A DNA stretch of 64,000 bases, taken from contig NZ_JAAFZT010000035.1 in assembly GCF_013336795.1 (NCBI RefSeq), forward strand, positions 62,001 through 126,000. The letters are read 5' to 3'. Below the pieces are notes generated by a model, which saw nothing but the letters and a program-made list of their open reading frames with translations, searched no databases and was not told the DNA's origin. Below are positions 8,689 to 18,654 of this stretch, one piece after another (the first letter of the stretch is position 1; every line of letters starts with the position of its first letter). The stretch is from Alteripontixanthobacter muriae (lineage in GTDB: Bacteria > Pseudomonadota > Alphaproteobacteria > Sphingomonadales > Sphingomonadaceae). The position numbers and the translations under genes were made by a program.

Positions 8689-9474
8689 TCAGCTTGGGCG
8701 AGCGAGTCGGCTGGCGCGTTCGGCTAGCCTGTCGACCGCGTCACCGTGAATGGCGGGCGCTGTGACGAGCAACCCGAAAGCGCGCGGGTCGCGCTTGTTA
8801 TAGGCCAGCTTGTTGCCGAACGCGTCCGTGACTGCCGCGCCTGCCTCGCGCGCAATCAGGGCGGCCGCACCGATGTCCCACTCGAACCCCCAGCGAAGGG
8901 TGGCGAGTATGTCGGCCTGGTCCGCGGCAACCATGGCTATGCGCAGGGCGATGGAGTTCGGCTTTTCCACCGTAACCAGATCGCGATCTTCGTTCGCCAG
9001 GGCATCGGCGGGCGTCCGTGAACCGGGAAAGCCCTTTCGCGTGCTGCCCTGCAGGCGTTCACCGTTGCACCATGCGCCCCGCCCGGCGATCGCGCTCCAT
9101 TCCTCGCCTCTTGCCGGGGCGCAGAGCATGCCGATCAGCGGCCGACCGGACGATATCAGGGCGACCGACACCGCCCAGCCCTTGCGCCCCCTGATGAAAT
9201 CGCGCGTTCCGTCGACAGGATCGACCAGCCAGATCAGATCACGATTTAAACGGTCCGGATTGTCAGCCGTCTCTTCTGAAAGCCACCCGGCAGAGGGCAG
9301 CAAGCGGCCCAATTCGCGGCGCAAAAAGGTATCCACCTCGACATCGGCGCTGCACACCGGGTTGCCCGGTGATTTTTCCCAGCTGTCGAGGTCATGCCCT
9401 GCACCGGGCCATTGCCCATGTGCGATTCGCCCGGCCTCGCGGGTGATTTCGAGGAGTCTGTCGTGGTCGATCAT
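8689..9474 (-). CDS. inositol-monophosphatase-family phosphatase (CysQ-like)
   Basis: This 261-residue enzyme belongs to the Mg-dependent, Li-sensitive FIG superfamily (inositol monophosphatase or 3'(2'),5'-bisphosphate nucleotidase). It shows a metal-binding glutamate in WLSEETADN, motif A WLVDPVDGTRDFI and motif B WGFEWDIGAAALIAREAGA. I cannot separate CysQ from a histidinol- or inositol-phosphatase role on sequence alone; CysQ-like is slightly favoured by the SADVEVDTFLRREL region. I chose ATG 9474 (MIDHDRLLEI), which begins the conserved domain; the open frame upstream is composition-driven. Confidence 0.85.
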   Translation of the reverse strand: MIDHDRLLEITREAGRIAHGQWPGAGHDLDSWEKSPGNPVCSADVEVDTFLRRELGRLLPSAGWLSEETADNPDRLNRDLIWLVDPVDGTRDFIRGRKGWAVSVALISSGRPLIGMLCAPARGEEWSAIAGRGAWCNGERLQGSTRKGFPGSRTPADALANEDRDLVTVEKPNSIALRIAMVAADQADILATLRWGFEWDIGAAALIAREAGAAVTDAFGNKLAYNKRDPRAFGLLVTAPAIHGDAVDRLAERASRLARPS

Positions 9475-9588
9475 GCGCGGGCACCCCCTGCGCCCGGACG
9501 GGGCACTTTTCAAGCGCCCATGCATATGCAAGAGGCACCATGAACATTCGCCCCCAGGGCTCAACCCGCCAACAGGACCGGACACGCC

Positions 9589-10788
9589 ATGAACATTCAC
9601 GAATACCAGGCCAAGGAACTTCTTGCGAAATACGGCATCGGCATCCCCGCCGGCCATGCAGCGACGACCGTCGAAGAAGCAGTCGAAGCGGCGAAGAAGC
9701 TGCCCGGGCCACTCTATGTCGTGAAGGCGCAGATCCATGCCGGTGGCCGCGGCAAGGGCAAGTTCAGCGAATTGCCCGCCGATGCAAAGGGCGGCGTGCG
9801 CCTCGCCAAATCGGTGGGGGATGTCGAAAGCGATGCCAGGGACATGCTCGGCAACACGCTGGTCACCATCCAGACCGGTGACGAAGGCAAGCAGGTCAAC
9901 CGCCTGTATGTGACCGACGGTGTCGATATCGAGAAGGAATATTACCTAGCCCTTCTGGTCGATCGCGCCAGCGGGCAGGTCGCCATGGTCGCCAGCACCG
10001 AAGGCGGCATGGACATCGAGGACGTGGCGCATGAGACGCCCGAAAAGATCACCACGATCACCATCGACCCGGCGCAGGGCTTCATGCCGCATCACGGCCG
10101 CGCCGTGGCCTTCGCGCTGAAACTTGAGGGCGACCTCAACAAGCAATGCCAGAAAGTGGCGAAGCAGCTCTACACCGCCTTCATGGAACTCGATGGCGAG
10201 ATGCTGGAGATCAACCCGCTGGTCGAGACCAAAGACGGCAATCTGCTGGTGCTGGACACCAAGATGAGCTTCGATGGCAATGCGCTTTATCGTCACAAGG
10301 ATGTGGAAGCGATGCGCGACGAAAGCGAGGAAGACCCCGCCGAAGTCGAAGCCAGCGAATACGACCTCGCCTATATCAAGCTGGACGGTAACATCGGCTG
10401 CATGGTGAACGGTGCAGGCCTCGCCATGGCGACTATGGACATCATCAAGCTGAACGGCGCATTTCCGGCGAACTTCCTCGACGTTGGCGGCGGCGCGACG
10501 AAGGAAAAGGTCACCGCAGCGTTCAAGATCATCCTGAAGGACCCGGCTGTCGAAGGCATCCTGGTAAATATCTTCGGCGGGATCATGAAGTGCGACATCA
10601 TCGCCGACGGTATCGTCGCCGCGGCGAAGGAAGTGAATCTTTCCGTTCCTCTGGTCGTCCGTCTGGAAGGAACCAACGTGCAGCAAGGCAAGGACATTCT
10701 CGCCAATTCGGGCCTGCCGATCGTCAGCGCCGACGATCTGGGCGATGCCGCGAAGAAGATCGTGGCGCAGGTGAAGCAGGCCGCCTGA
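9589..10788 (+). CDS. sucC: succinate-CoA ligase (ADP-forming) beta subunit
   Basis: SucC is the nucleotide-binding subunit of succinyl-CoA synthetase, the substrate-level phosphorylation step of the TCA cycle. At 399 residues it is full length. It begins with the hallmark [16 protein letters not shown] and carries the ATP-grasp domain ([35 protein letters not shown]) and the C-terminal ligase domain ([25 protein letters not shown]). The alpha subunit gene sucD is not adjacent: a terminator follows directly and etfB comes next. A second copy of CCATGAACATTC lies 49 bases upstream of the true start (see findings). Confidence 0.96.
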   Translation: MNIHEYQAKELLAKYGIGIPAGHAATTVEEAVEAAKKLPGPLYVVKAQIHAGGRGKGKFSELPADAKGGVRLAKSVGDVESDARDMLGNTLVTIQTGDEGKQVNRLYVTDGVDIEKEYYLALLVDRASGQVAMVASTEGGMDIEDVAHETPEKITTITIDPAQGFMPHHGRAVAFALKLEGDLNKQCQKVAKQLYTAFMELDGEMLEINPLVETKDGNLLVLDTKMSFDGNALYRHKDVEAMRDESEEDPAEVEASEYDLAYIKLDGNIGCMVNGAGLAMATMDIIKLNGAFPANFLDVGGGATKEKVTAAFKIILKDPAVEGILVNIFGGIMKCDIIADGIVAAAKEVNLSVPLVVRLEGTNVQQGKDILANSGLPIVSADDLGDAAKKIVAQVKQAA

Positions 10789-10821
10789 TTCGCGCCTGTG
10801 GGCGACCATCACCAGTAAATT

Positions 10822-10851
10822 GGGCGGCATCGCGAGGTGCCGCCCTTTTTT
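10822..10851 (+). terminator. rho-independent terminator after sucC
   Basis: GGGCGGCA (10822-10829) pairs perfectly with TGCCGCCC (10838-10845) over an 8-base loop and is followed by six T. It sits 33 bases after the sucC stop. The rest of the gap to etfB (10852-11026) shows no gene. Confidence 0.88.
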
Positions 10852-11026
10852 CATGAGTACGGAGCAAACAGGCGGACGTTACGACATCGCCACCGCCGCA
10901 CCGAAAGCAGGAAAAGCAACGTTCCCGCGCCCCTTGACCTTCCGGTTCCGGAACGCGAAGGCAGGGCGCGACGTTACCTAATCGAACGCGGCGTGCAGCC
11001 GCGCAACTTCTAGCGAAGAGGCAGCC

Positions 11027-11773
11027 ATGAAAATTCTCGTCCCCGTCAAGCGGGTGATCGACTACAACGTCAAGCCGCGCGTGAAGGCGGATGGATCGGG
11101 CGTTGATCTCGCCAATGTGAAAATGAGCATGAACCCCTTCGACGAAATCGCCGTCGAGGAAGCGATCCGCCTGAAGGAAGCCGGCAAGGCGGAAGAAATT
11201 GTCGCCGTGTCCATCGGCCCGGCAAAGGCGCAGGAAACGCTACGCACCGCACTCGCCATGGGCGCTGACCGCGCCATTCTGGTCGAAACCGATGAAGAGG
11301 TCGAGCCGCTGGCTGTCGCCAAGATCCTCAAGGCCATCGCCGCCGAGGAAGAGCCCGGCCTGATCATGCTGGGCAAGCAGGCGATCGACGACGATGCCAA
11401 CCAGACCGGTCAGATGCTGGCCGCGCTGATGGAGCGCCCGCAGGGCACCTTCGCCAATACGGTCGAGGTCGACGGCGACAGCGTGACCGTGAAGCGTGAA
11501 GTCGACGGCGGCCTGCAAACGGTCAAGCTGACGATGCCCGCCATCGTCACCACCGATCTGCGTCTGAACGAGCCGCGTTACGCTTCACTGCCCAACATAA
11601 TGAAGGCGAAGAAGAAGCCGCTCGATAGCAAGACGCCCGCCGATTACGGCGTCGATACGGCCAAGCGCCTGACGACGACCAATGTCTCCGAACCGCCGGT
11701 TCGACAGGCTGGCGAAAAGGTCGCGGATGTCGATGCGCTGGTCGCCAAGATTAAGGCGCTGGGCATCGCCTGA
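11027..11773 (+). CDS. etfB: electron transfer flavoprotein beta subunit
   Basis: EtfB, with EtfA, carries electrons from acyl-CoA and other dehydrogenases to ETF-ubiquinone oxidoreductase, and it binds AMP. The 248-residue protein begins with the family signature [19 protein letters not shown]. It has the AMP/adenine region ([32 protein letters not shown]) and the C-terminal signature [20 protein letters not shown]. An AGAGG-type ribosome-binding site lies upstream (GCGAAGAGGCAGCC). It is followed by etfA after an 83-base spacer that contains a 13-bp tandem repeat starting in the etfB stop codon. Confidence 0.96.
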   Translation: MKILVPVKRVIDYNVKPRVKADGSGVDLANVKMSMNPFDEIAVEEAIRLKEAGKAEEIVAVSIGPAKAQETLRTALAMGADRAILVETDEEVEPLAVAKILKAIAAEEEPGLIMLGKQAIDDDANQTGQMLAALMERPQGTFANTVEVDGDSVTVKREVDGGLQTVKLTMPAIVTTDLRLNEPRYASLPNIMKAKKKPLDSKTPADYGVDTAKRLTTTNVSEPPVRQAGEKVADVDALVAKIKALGIA

Positions 11774-11809
11774 CATCTGGGCCTGACATCTGGGCCTGAC
11801 ATCTGGGCC
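11771..11809 (+). repeat. three perfect tandem copies of a 13-bp unit
   Basis: TGACATCTGGGCC occurs at 11771-11783, 11784-11796 and 11797-11809 with no mismatch. The first T-G-A is the etfB stop codon, so the extra copies extend only the untranslated spacer before etfA. It looks like simple slippage expansion and leaves both genes intact. Confidence 0.97.
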
Positions 11810-11856
11810 TCACGGCAGGCCGAGCCGCCCCCGCAAGTTTCTGACAGGAAGAACCC

Positions 11857-12786
11857 ATGAAAACTCTCGTTCTCGTCGAACATGACAACGCATCCGTCAG
11901 GGATGCAACTCTGGCGACCGTCACGGCCGCAGCCGCCATCGGCGACGTCGATCTGCTGGTGGCCGGCAGCAATGCCCGCGCCGCCGCCGACGAAGCCGCG
12001 AAGGTCGCCGGCGTCGGCAAGGTGCTGCTGGCCGACGACGCTGCTTACGAGCACCAGCTCGCCGAAAATGTTGCGCCGTTGGTTGCCGGACTGATGGCGG
12101 ATTACGACGCCTTCGTCGCGCCCGCCACGACCACCGGCAAGAACATCGCTCCGCGCGTCGCCGCGCTGCTAGACGTGATGCAGATTTCCGACATCATGTC
12201 GGTCGAAGGCGACAAGACCTTCACCCGCCCGATCTATGCAGGCAATGCCATTGCGACAGTACAGTCCAGCGACGCGAAGCTGGTGCTGACCGTACGCGGC
12301 ACCGCATTCGACAAGGCAGAAGCCGAAGGCGGTTCCGCATCGGTCGAGGAAGTGTCAGGCAAGGGCGATTCGGGCCTTTCAGAATTCGTCAGCCAGGAGC
12401 TGGCCGAAAGCGAACGCCCGGAACTGACCAGCGCCGGCATCATCGTGTCGGGCGGCCGGGCACTGAAAGATGCTGCCACGTTCGAACAGTACATTACCCC
12501 GCTCGCCGACAAGCTCGGCGCTGGTATCGGCGCGAGCCGCGCCGCAGTGGACGCAGGCTACGTGCCCAACGATTACCAGGTCGGGCAGACCGGCAAGATC
12601 GTGGCCCCGGACGTCTATTTCGCCATCGGCATTTCGGGCGCGATCCAGCATCTGGCGGGTATGAAGGACTCCAAAACCATCATCGCCATCAACAAGGATG
12701 AGGACGCACCGATCTTCCAGGTCGCCGACATCGGGCTCGTCGGCGATCTGTTCAAGATCGTGCCGGAATTGACCGAAAAGCTGTAA
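11857..12786 (+). CDS. etfA: electron transfer flavoprotein alpha subunit
   Basis: EtfA carries the FAD of the heterodimeric electron transfer flavoprotein. The 309-residue protein has an N-terminal alpha/beta domain ([16 protein letters not shown]) and the C-terminal FAD-binding signature: [39 protein letters not shown] and [12 protein letters not shown], then [20 protein letters not shown]. An AGGAAG ribosome-binding site precedes the ATG. It is co-oriented with etfB and both presumably form one operon ending at the terminator 12813-12841. The acyl-CoA dehydrogenase beginning at 63653 is a plausible electron donor. Confidence 0.96.
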   Translation: MKTLVLVEHDNASVRDATLATVTAAAAIGDVDLLVAGSNARAAADEAAKVAGVGKVLLADDAAYEHQLAENVAPLVAGLMADYDAFVAPATTTGKNIAPRVAALLDVMQISDIMSVEGDKTFTRPIYAGNAIATVQSSDAKLVLTVRGTAFDKAEAEGGSASVEEVSGKGDSGLSEFVSQELAESERPELTSAGIIVSGGRALKDAATFEQYITPLADKLGAGIGASRAAVDAGYVPNDYQVGQTGKIVAPDVYFAIGISGAIQHLAGMKDSKTIIAINKDEDAPIFQVADIGLVGDLFKIVPELTEKL

Positions 12787-12812
12787 AAAGCGCTTCGATG
12801 ACAAGAATCTGG

Positions 12813-12841
12813 GGGGTCTGCAGGTCTGCAGGCCCCTTTTT
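12813..12841 (+). terminator. rho-independent terminator after etfA
   Basis: GGGGTCTGCA (12813-12822) pairs with TGCAGGCCCC (12827-12836) around a short loop, with one G-T pair, and is followed by five T. It lies 26 bases after the etfA stop. Confidence 0.82.
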
Positions 12842-12994
12842 CGTTGGGACCTTTCGCCTTCTCGTTTCTCCGCTATCTGCAAAAAGCAGGGCGATTGCAG
12901 CTCGACCTTTCCGGCGAACCTTGCGAAATGCTTGAAAGAGAAGAGCATTCGTGACTCAGTTGACCGATTAGTTCATTCTCTTGAGAACGCGGCA

Positions 12995-13870
12995 ATGAAA
13001 AAGATCCTGCTCGCCAGCATTGCCGCCGCACTTGTCACAGCACCGGCGCAGGCCAAAACAATCATACTCGCGCCCTCTTCCAAATGGGCCATTTCCTTTG
13101 ACGATGAAGGATGTCGCCTCGCCCGGATCTTCGGTGAGGGAGACAATCAAACAACCATGGTCATGATCCGTAGGCGGCCCGGCAGCAGCGGGGATTACAT
13201 GGTCCTCGCCGGTAAACCTGTCGGCGAGATCCAGGAAAGGCACGGAGTGGAAGTCGGGTTCGGACCGGGCACTGATGTGAACGAGACCAGTCCCTACCGC
13301 GGCAGCTTAGGCGAAATCGAACCTGTCCTGATTTTTTCCTCAGTATCGATCCGCCCCGAGAACACGCCAAGCCGATTGGATCAGTCGGAAGAAGATCAGG
13401 CCGCTCTGCGTGCTGAGTCTCGAAAGTTGGCCGATGGCGTGACCTACATGATCGTAGCCGACCGATCCGACGAGTTGCGGTTCGACTTCGGATCGATGAA
13501 GGAAGTTAACACCGTCATGGACGACTGCGCCAACGGACTCATCGAGGCATGGGGCCTCGACGCAGAAAAGCATGCATCGGCAATGCGCGAGCCTGTCCCG
13601 CTAAATGCCGAGGACTGGATAAGAACTTCGGACTACCCGATGAAAATGGTGCGGGCCGGACAGCCTGCAATTGTCAATGTACGCATAATCGTCGGTGCAG
13701 ACGGGTCGCCGACGGAGTGTCACATCCAGAGCACGACGCGCCCCAAAGCCTTCGACGACGCGGTCTGTTCGTCAATCCTGAAACGTGCCGATTTTGACCC
13801 GGCCCTGGATGCAGCGGGCAAGCCGATGAAGTCCTTTCATCAAACCACCGTACACTTCATGATACCCTGA
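12995..13870 (+). CDS. exported protein with TonB C-terminal domain
   Basis: This 291-residue protein has a cleavable signal peptide (MKKILLASIAAALVTAPAQA) and a C-terminal TonB_C-type domain of about 80 residues (QPAIVNVRIIVGADGSPTECHIQ, shortened here to its core VNVRIIVGADGSPTECHI, then FDDAVCSSILKRADFDPA). It has neither the uncleaved membrane anchor nor the proline-rich linker of a classical TonB, so it probably does not energise receptors in the usual way. The middle region (residues 25-210) is not a family I recognise. I chose ATG 12995 over an upstream in-frame ATG at 12932 because the signal peptide starts there. It stands alone, convergent with the DUF445 gene. Confidence 0.72.
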   Translation: MKKILLASIAAALVTAPAQAKTIILAPSSKWAISFDDEGCRLARIFGEGDNQTTMVMIRRRPGSSGDYMVLAGKPVGEIQERHGVEVGFGPGTDVNETSPYRGSLGEIEPVLIFSSVSIRPENTPSRLDQSEEDQAALRAESRKLADGVTYMIVADRSDELRFDFGSMKEVNTVMDDCANGLIEAWGLDAEKHASAMREPVPLNAEDWIRTSDYPMKMVRAGQPAIVNVRIIVGADGSPTECHIQSTTRPKAFDDAVCSSILKRADFDPALDAAGKPMKSFHQTTVHFMIP

Positions 13871-13879
13871 CAGGGCCGG

Positions 13880-15214
13880 TCAGGAGAAAACGGCGTCCAG
13901 AGAATGGATGGTCAACCCTACCAATCCGCCGACCAGAGTGCCATTGATGCGGATGAACTGAAGGTCGCGGCCGACAGCGCCCTCGATCCGGCTGGTGACT
14001 GTCTGCGCGTCCCAGCGGCGCACCGTTTCGGAAACGAGTCGCACGATCTGCCCGCCGTAGCGCGTTGCCACGCCCACAGCCGTCCGCCGGGCGAAGCGGT
14101 TGATCTGGATCTGCAAGCGCCGGTCTTCCTGTAGCGCCTTGCCCAGTTCGGCTGACAGTTCTGCGAAATAGCCCGCCATCTGCGACTTGCCTTCGCCAGC
14201 CGTGCCGCCGCCGCGCGCCATGGCGATGAGGCTGGTGCGCATCCGCTCCCACACGCCTGTCCACCAATTGCCGAGCGCCGGATTGGCCAGCAATTCCTCT
14301 TTCACCCCCTCGACACGCGCGCGCATCGCAGGATCGTTAACCAGATCGTGCGCCAGCTTTTCCAGCCCATCCTCGACTTTGCGGCGCAGCGGATGATCGG
14401 GGTCGACCAGGACTTCGGCCAGCATGCGGTACATGCCATCCAGCACTGAATTGGCGAGCCGTTCGTCCAGGCCGGCAAAACGCAAAAAGGCATTGGCGCG
14501 GCTCTGGATCATTTCCCGGACCAGCGGCTCGTTCTCTTCCAGCGTCACTCCCGCCCAGCGGATGAAAGCATCGATCAGCGGCAGGTGACGCTTGTCGGCA
14601 ATAACGGCGGACAGCATCTGGCCCATCAGCGGCGCGATCTCGATACGTGCAAGTTGCGCCTTCAGCCCGGCCTGCACCTGACCGCCAAGCCGTTCCTGAT
14701 CCAAAGATTCCAGCACTTCTGCAAACAGTTCGCCGGCACCGGCGCCGATCCTGCCGCGAAGCCCCTCACTATCGCCTTTTGGCCCTTGTGCCGGTCCCGT
14801 CAGAAAAGCGCCGGCACCTGCGGCGAGGTTCATCGACTGCATGCGTCGGGCGATGACGGCGGGGGTCAGGAAATTGGCCCTGAGGAAATCGGCCATCGTA
14901 TCGGCGATGCGATCCTTGTTTTCAGGGATGATTGCCGTGTGCGGGATCGGAAGCCCCATGGGGCGCCGGAACAGGGCGGTGACGGCGAACCAGTCCGCCA
15001 GGCCGCCAACCAGGGCAGCCTCGGCAAAGGCATGCAGATAACCCCAGGCGGTGTGCTGATGCTCGAACTCGCGGGCCAGCAGGAATAATCCCGCCATGAG
15101 CACGAGCATGAGGGTCGCAGCGATCCGCATCCGGCGCGCCCGGTCGGGTTGTTCTGCGGCGGCAGCCATGGCCACGCGCTGCGGAGGAGAAGGCGGTGTT
15201 ACGGCGGGCTTCAC
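13880..15214 (-). CDS. DUF445 family membrane protein (YjiN-like)
   Basis: This 444-residue protein matches the DUF445 family in layout. One transmembrane helix lies near the N-terminus (residues 28-50, IAATLMLVLMAGLFLLAREF). The conserved AALVGGLADWFAVTALFRRPMGLPIPHT segment (core GGLADWFAVTALFRRP) and IIPENKDRIADTMADF follow, then a long helical region, and there is a hydrophobic C-terminus (GTLVGGLVGLTIHSLD). Family function is poorly known. The start is GTG 15214, whose G is shared with the TAG stop of the upstream RND gene, so translation is probably coupled to the efflux operon. Confidence 0.85.
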   Translation of the reverse strand: MKPAVTPPSPPQRVAMAAAAEQPDRARRMRIAATLMLVLMAGLFLLAREFEHQHTAWGYLHAFAEAALVGGLADWFAVTALFRRPMGLPIPHTAIIPENKDRIADTMADFLRANFLTPAVIARRMQSMNLAAGAGAFLTGPAQGPKGDSEGLRGRIGAGAGELFAEVLESLDQERLGGQVQAGLKAQLARIEIAPLMGQMLSAVIADKRHLPLIDAFIRWAGVTLEENEPLVREMIQSRANAFLRFAGLDERLANSVLDGMYRMLAEVLVDPDHPLRRKVEDGLEKLAHDLVNDPAMRARVEGVKEELLANPALGNWWTGVWERMRTSLIAMARGGGTAGEGKSQMAGYFAELSAELGKALQEDRRLQIQINRFARRTAVGVATRYGGQIVRLVSETVRRWDAQTVTSRIEGAVGRDLQFIRINGTLVGGLVGLTIHSLDAVFS

Positions 15215-18200
15215 TATTCGGCCGGCACCGCTACCCCGCCGCCCCTGCGATCGTCCTCGTCAGGATCGCTCCAGCTTGTCTCATCCCCGTCCTGATAGGT
15301 GAGGAAGGTGCGGCGAAGCCAGGGGCCGAGGCGCTTTTCGAAGCCGTCAGCGAGGCTGAAACCGGCGGGAACGATCAGCAGCGTGAGGAAAGTGGACACG
15401 ATCAACCCGCCGATCACCGTCACGCCCATGGGGGCACGCCAGGCCGCATCGCCCGTCAGGGAAAGGGCGGTGGGGACCATGCCGGCGGTCATCGCGACCG
15501 TAGTCATGACGATGGGCTGCGCACGCTTGTGCCCGGCATCCATGATCGCCGTGTATTTCGGCACGCCAGAATCCATCTCCTCGATCGCGAAATCGATCAG
15601 CAGGATCGAGTTCTTCGCCACGATGCCAAGCAGCATCAGCAGGCCGATATAGACCGGCATGGAGACTGGTTGCCCGATCAGCCAAATCGCCAGCAATCCG
15701 CCCAGCGGTGCCAGCAGCAGTGAGGTCATGTTCACCAGCGGCGACACGAAGCGTTTGTACAGCAGCACCAGCACGGCAAATACCAGCAGGACGCCGGTGA
15801 CCACCGCGACCATGAAATTGTTGATCATCTCGGCCTGCCATTCATCTTCACCGACGGGGCGGTTCGACACGCCGGGGGGCAGATCTTGCATGATCGGCAA
15901 TTGCTGAATGGCCTCGTTCACCGGCCCCTTCACAGCCCCTTGCGCCAGGTCCGCACCGACGAAAATACGACGGGACTGGTTAAAGCGCTGGATCTGCGTG
16001 GGCCCGGACCCGAACCGGATTTCCGCCACCCGGTCCAGCGGTACCGAACCGCCAGAAGCCGTCGGTACCGGCAGGTTTTCGATAGTGCCGATATCGCGGC
16101 GCGAGCTTTCGGGCAGCACGACGCGGATCGGCACCTGCCTGTCGCTCAACGAGAATTTTGCCGCATTCTGGTCGATCTCGCCAAGCGTCGCGATGCGGAT
16201 CGTCTGGCTGAGTGCAGCGGTGGTGACGCCAAGCTGCGCAGCGAGATCTAGGCGCGGTTCGATGATCAGTTCCGGCCGCTGCAGATCGGCGTCAACCCGC
16301 GGGGCGATGATGCCCGGCAGGCTCTGCATCTGCTGAACCAGCGTCTGCGCCGTCGCATCGAGCACATCGGGATCCGATCCCGTCAGCATGACCGAGATAT
16401 CGCGACCGGTGCCGAATCCACCGGATTGCGAAGCGAACGAGATGCGGGCATCGGGAATTTCCTGCAGTTCAGGCGCGAGGCGGCGCTCAAATTCGATGCT
16501 CGTCGCCTCTCGATCCGGAGTCAGGGTGACGTAAAGAGTGCCGCTGCCTTCATTCACCCGCTCAAGAACCCGGAGAACCTCAGGCTGCGCCTCAAGCAGG
16601 CGCGTGGCATTGTCTGCCACCGCTTCCGTCTGTTCGATGGTCGTGCCCGGCACCATCTCGATGCTGACGCGGCTGGTATCCTCATTGATGGTGGGCTGAA
16701 ACTGCTGCGGCAGATTGGCCAGCAGCGCAAAGGTGCCGATTAACGCTGTAACGCCGATGCCGAACATCCAGAGGCGGTGGTCGTGCATTCGCGCATGTGT
16801 CCGGCCTGACAACCAGGCATAGGCTTGTCCGAAACGCCCGGGCAATTTGCGCAACAGCCAGCTGACGAGCACGGCAAACAAGAAGGCCGCAAGAACGCCG
16901 GCGATCAGCGCCGCAATCATCGTCAGTAAAGCGGGAACGCCAGCCCCGCCGAGATAGCTCCAGGCGAAGTACGTCGCGCCGCCAAACGCCGCGATTGTCG
17001 CGATCGTGACGAGAACGAAGACGAGGCGTGAAGCGAAGCCGGTCGGTGCCGGCTGCAGACGGCTGCGGATGGCGCGGCTATGTTTGGACTCCAGCGTCCA
17101 GCCGAGCACCTTCATGTACAGGTCCATGGCTCGGCCCTCGCCGTGGCTGGCATGGCCATGCGCCTTGAGGAAATAGGCTGCCAGCATGGGCGTTATCATG
17201 CGGGCGACAAGCAGCGACAGCAGCACCGCAATCACGACCGTCAGTCCGAAATTCTTGAAAAACTGCCCCGAAATGCCCGGCATCAACCCGACCGGCATGA
17301 AGACCGCGACAATCGAAAAGGTCGTGGCGACCACGGCAAGGCCGATTTCGTCAGCGGCCTCGATGCTCGCCTGATAGGCCGATTTGCCCATGCGCATATG
17401 ACGCACGATATTCTCGATCTCGACGATGGCGTCATCGACCAGCACACCCGCCACGAGGCTGAGCGCTAGCAGCGACAACGTGTTCAGCGTGAACCCGAGC
17501 AAATCCATGAAGAAGAAGGCTGGAATGGCCGACAGCGGAATGGCAATGGCGCTGATGATCGTTGCGCGCCAGTCGCGAAGGAACAGGAACACAACGAAGA
17601 TCGCCAGCAGCGCGCCTTCGATCATCGCCGCCATCGAGCTTTCGTACTGGCTCTTGGTGTAATCAACCGTGGTGAAAAGCTGGGTGAACGTCACGCCGGG
17701 GTTTTCTTCCTCCAGCGCCTCCAGCTCAGCGATGGCGGCATCATAGACCGTGACATCCGACGCGCCCTTCGCCCGCTCGAAACCGAAGGTTACGACCTGT
17801 CGCCCGCCCAGCTTGGCTATGGACCGCTGTTCTGAAAAGCTGTCGCTGACATTGGCGACATCGGACAGCCTGATGGTGTTGCCGTTGCCGAGGTTGATGC
17901 GCGTGTTCGAAAGATCAAAAGCAGTATCGGCATTGCCGAGGACGCGCACGGATTGCCGCGAGCCGGCTATCTCGGCCTGTCCACCAGCGGCATCGACATT
18001 CACCTGGCGCAAAGCCGCGTTGATCTGGCTTGCGGTGACGCCCAGCGACTGCATTCGCGACGGGTCGAGGATCACCCGTATTTCACGATCCACCCCGCCA
18101 GCCCGGCTGACCGCGGCCATGCCTTCAATGCCCAAGAGGCGGCGCGAAACGGTATCGTCGATGAACCAGCTCAGCTGCTCCATCGTCATGTCGTCCGCCT

Positions 18201-18642
18201 GCACCGCGTAATAGCCGATCGGACCGCCGCCGCCCGCATCGATCTTCGTCACTCGCGGCTCGAGAATGCCGTCAGGCAGATCGCTGCGGATCTGGTCAAC
18301 GGCATTCTTCACCTCGTTTACGGCTTCGTTCGAGTCCGTGCCGATGGCGAATTGAACGAAGGTGTTGCTCGACCCCTCGCTGGCCGTCGACTGAATCTCG
18401 TCGACTCCGTTGACCGACCGGATCGCGGCCTCGACCTTCTGCGTGATCTGCGTCTCGATCTCTGTCGGCGCGGCACCGGGCTGCGCCACGGTAACGTTGA
18501 CGGCCGGGAAATCGATATCCGGATTATTGTTCACCTGCATGCCGGAAAATGACAGAATTCCGGCGATCATCAGCCCGATGAACAGGATGATGGGAATGAT
18601 CGGATTACGGATCGACCAGGCAGATATGTTACGCAGATTCAT
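15214..18642 (-). CDS. RND-superfamily efflux transporter permease (AcrB/HAE1-like)
   Basis: This inner-membrane, proton-driven pump subunit is 1142 residues long. It begins with the typical ISAWSIRNPIIPIILFIGLM membrane anchor and repeats the two-half RND layout: TM1 plus a large periplasmic loop, a TM bundle (VVFLFLRDWRATIISAIAIP), then TM7 plus a second loop and TM bundle (LLMLLGIVAKNSILLIDFAIE). It is about 100 residues longer than AcrB because of a hydrophobic, linker-like insertion near residues 525-620. It lies 12 bases downstream of the adaptor gene. No outer-membrane TolC-type gene is adjacent, so an unlinked one must serve. The substrate cannot be read from sequence. Confidence 0.93.
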   Translation of the reverse strand: MNLRNISAWSIRNPIIPIILFIGLMIAGILSFSGMQVNNNPDIDFPAVNVTVAQPGAAPTEIETQITQKVEAAIRSVNGVDEIQSTASEGSSNTFVQFAIGTDSNEAVNEVKNAVDQIRSDLPDGILEPRVTKIDAGGGGPIGYYAVQADDMTMEQLSWFIDDTVSRRLLGIEGMAAVSRAGGVDREIRVILDPSRMQSLGVTASQINAALRQVNVDAAGGQAEIAGSRQSVRVLGNADTAFDLSNTRINLGNGNTIRLSDVANVSDSFSEQRSIAKLGGRQVVTFGFERAKGASDVTVYDAAIAELEALEEENPGVTFTQLFTTVDYTKSQYESSMAAMIEGALLAIFVVFLFLRDWRATIISAIAIPLSAIPAFFFMDLLGFTLNTLSLLALSLVAGVLVDDAIVEIENIVRHMRMGKSAYQASIEAADEIGLAVVATTFSIVAVFMPVGLMPGISGQFFKNFGLTVVIAVLLSLLVARMITPMLAAYFLKAHGHASHGEGRAMDLYMKVLGWTLESKHSRAIRSRLQPAPTGFASRLVFVLVTIATIAAFGGATYFAWSYLGGAGVPALLTMIAALIAGVLAAFLFAVLVSWLLRKLPGRFGQAYAWLSGRTHARMHDHRLWMFGIGVTALIGTFALLANLPQQFQPTINEDTSRVSIEMVPGTTIEQTEAVADNATRLLEAQPEVLRVLERVNEGSGTLYVTLTPDREATSIEFERRLAPELQEIPDARISFASQSGGFGTGRDISVMLTGSDPDVLDATAQTLVQQMQSLPGIIAPRVDADLQRPELIIEPRLDLAAQLGVTTAALSQTIRIATLGEIDQNAAKFSLSDRQVPIRVVLPESSRRDIGTIENLPVPTASGGSVPLDRVAEIRFGSGPTQIQRFNQSRRIFVGADLAQGAVKGPVNEAIQQLPIMQDLPPGVSNRPVGEDEWQAEMINNFMVAVVTGVLLVFAVLVLLYKRFVSPLVNMTSLLLAPLGGLLAIWLIGQPVSMPVYIGLLMLLGIVAKNSILLIDFAIEEMDSGVPKYTAIMDAGHKRAQPIVMTTVAMTAGMVPTALSLTGDAAWRAPMGVTVIGGLIVSTFLTLLIVPAGFSLADGFEKRLGPWLRRTFLTYQDGDETSWSDPDEDDRRGGGVAVPAE

Positions 18643-18654
18643 GTAATCAGGCCC

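Noticed and set aside
9540-9881. A forward frame starting at the duplicated ATGAACATTC upstream of sucC
   Set aside because: It overlaps sucC for most of its length with an Arg-rich product; kept only as a regulatory curiosity, not as a gene.
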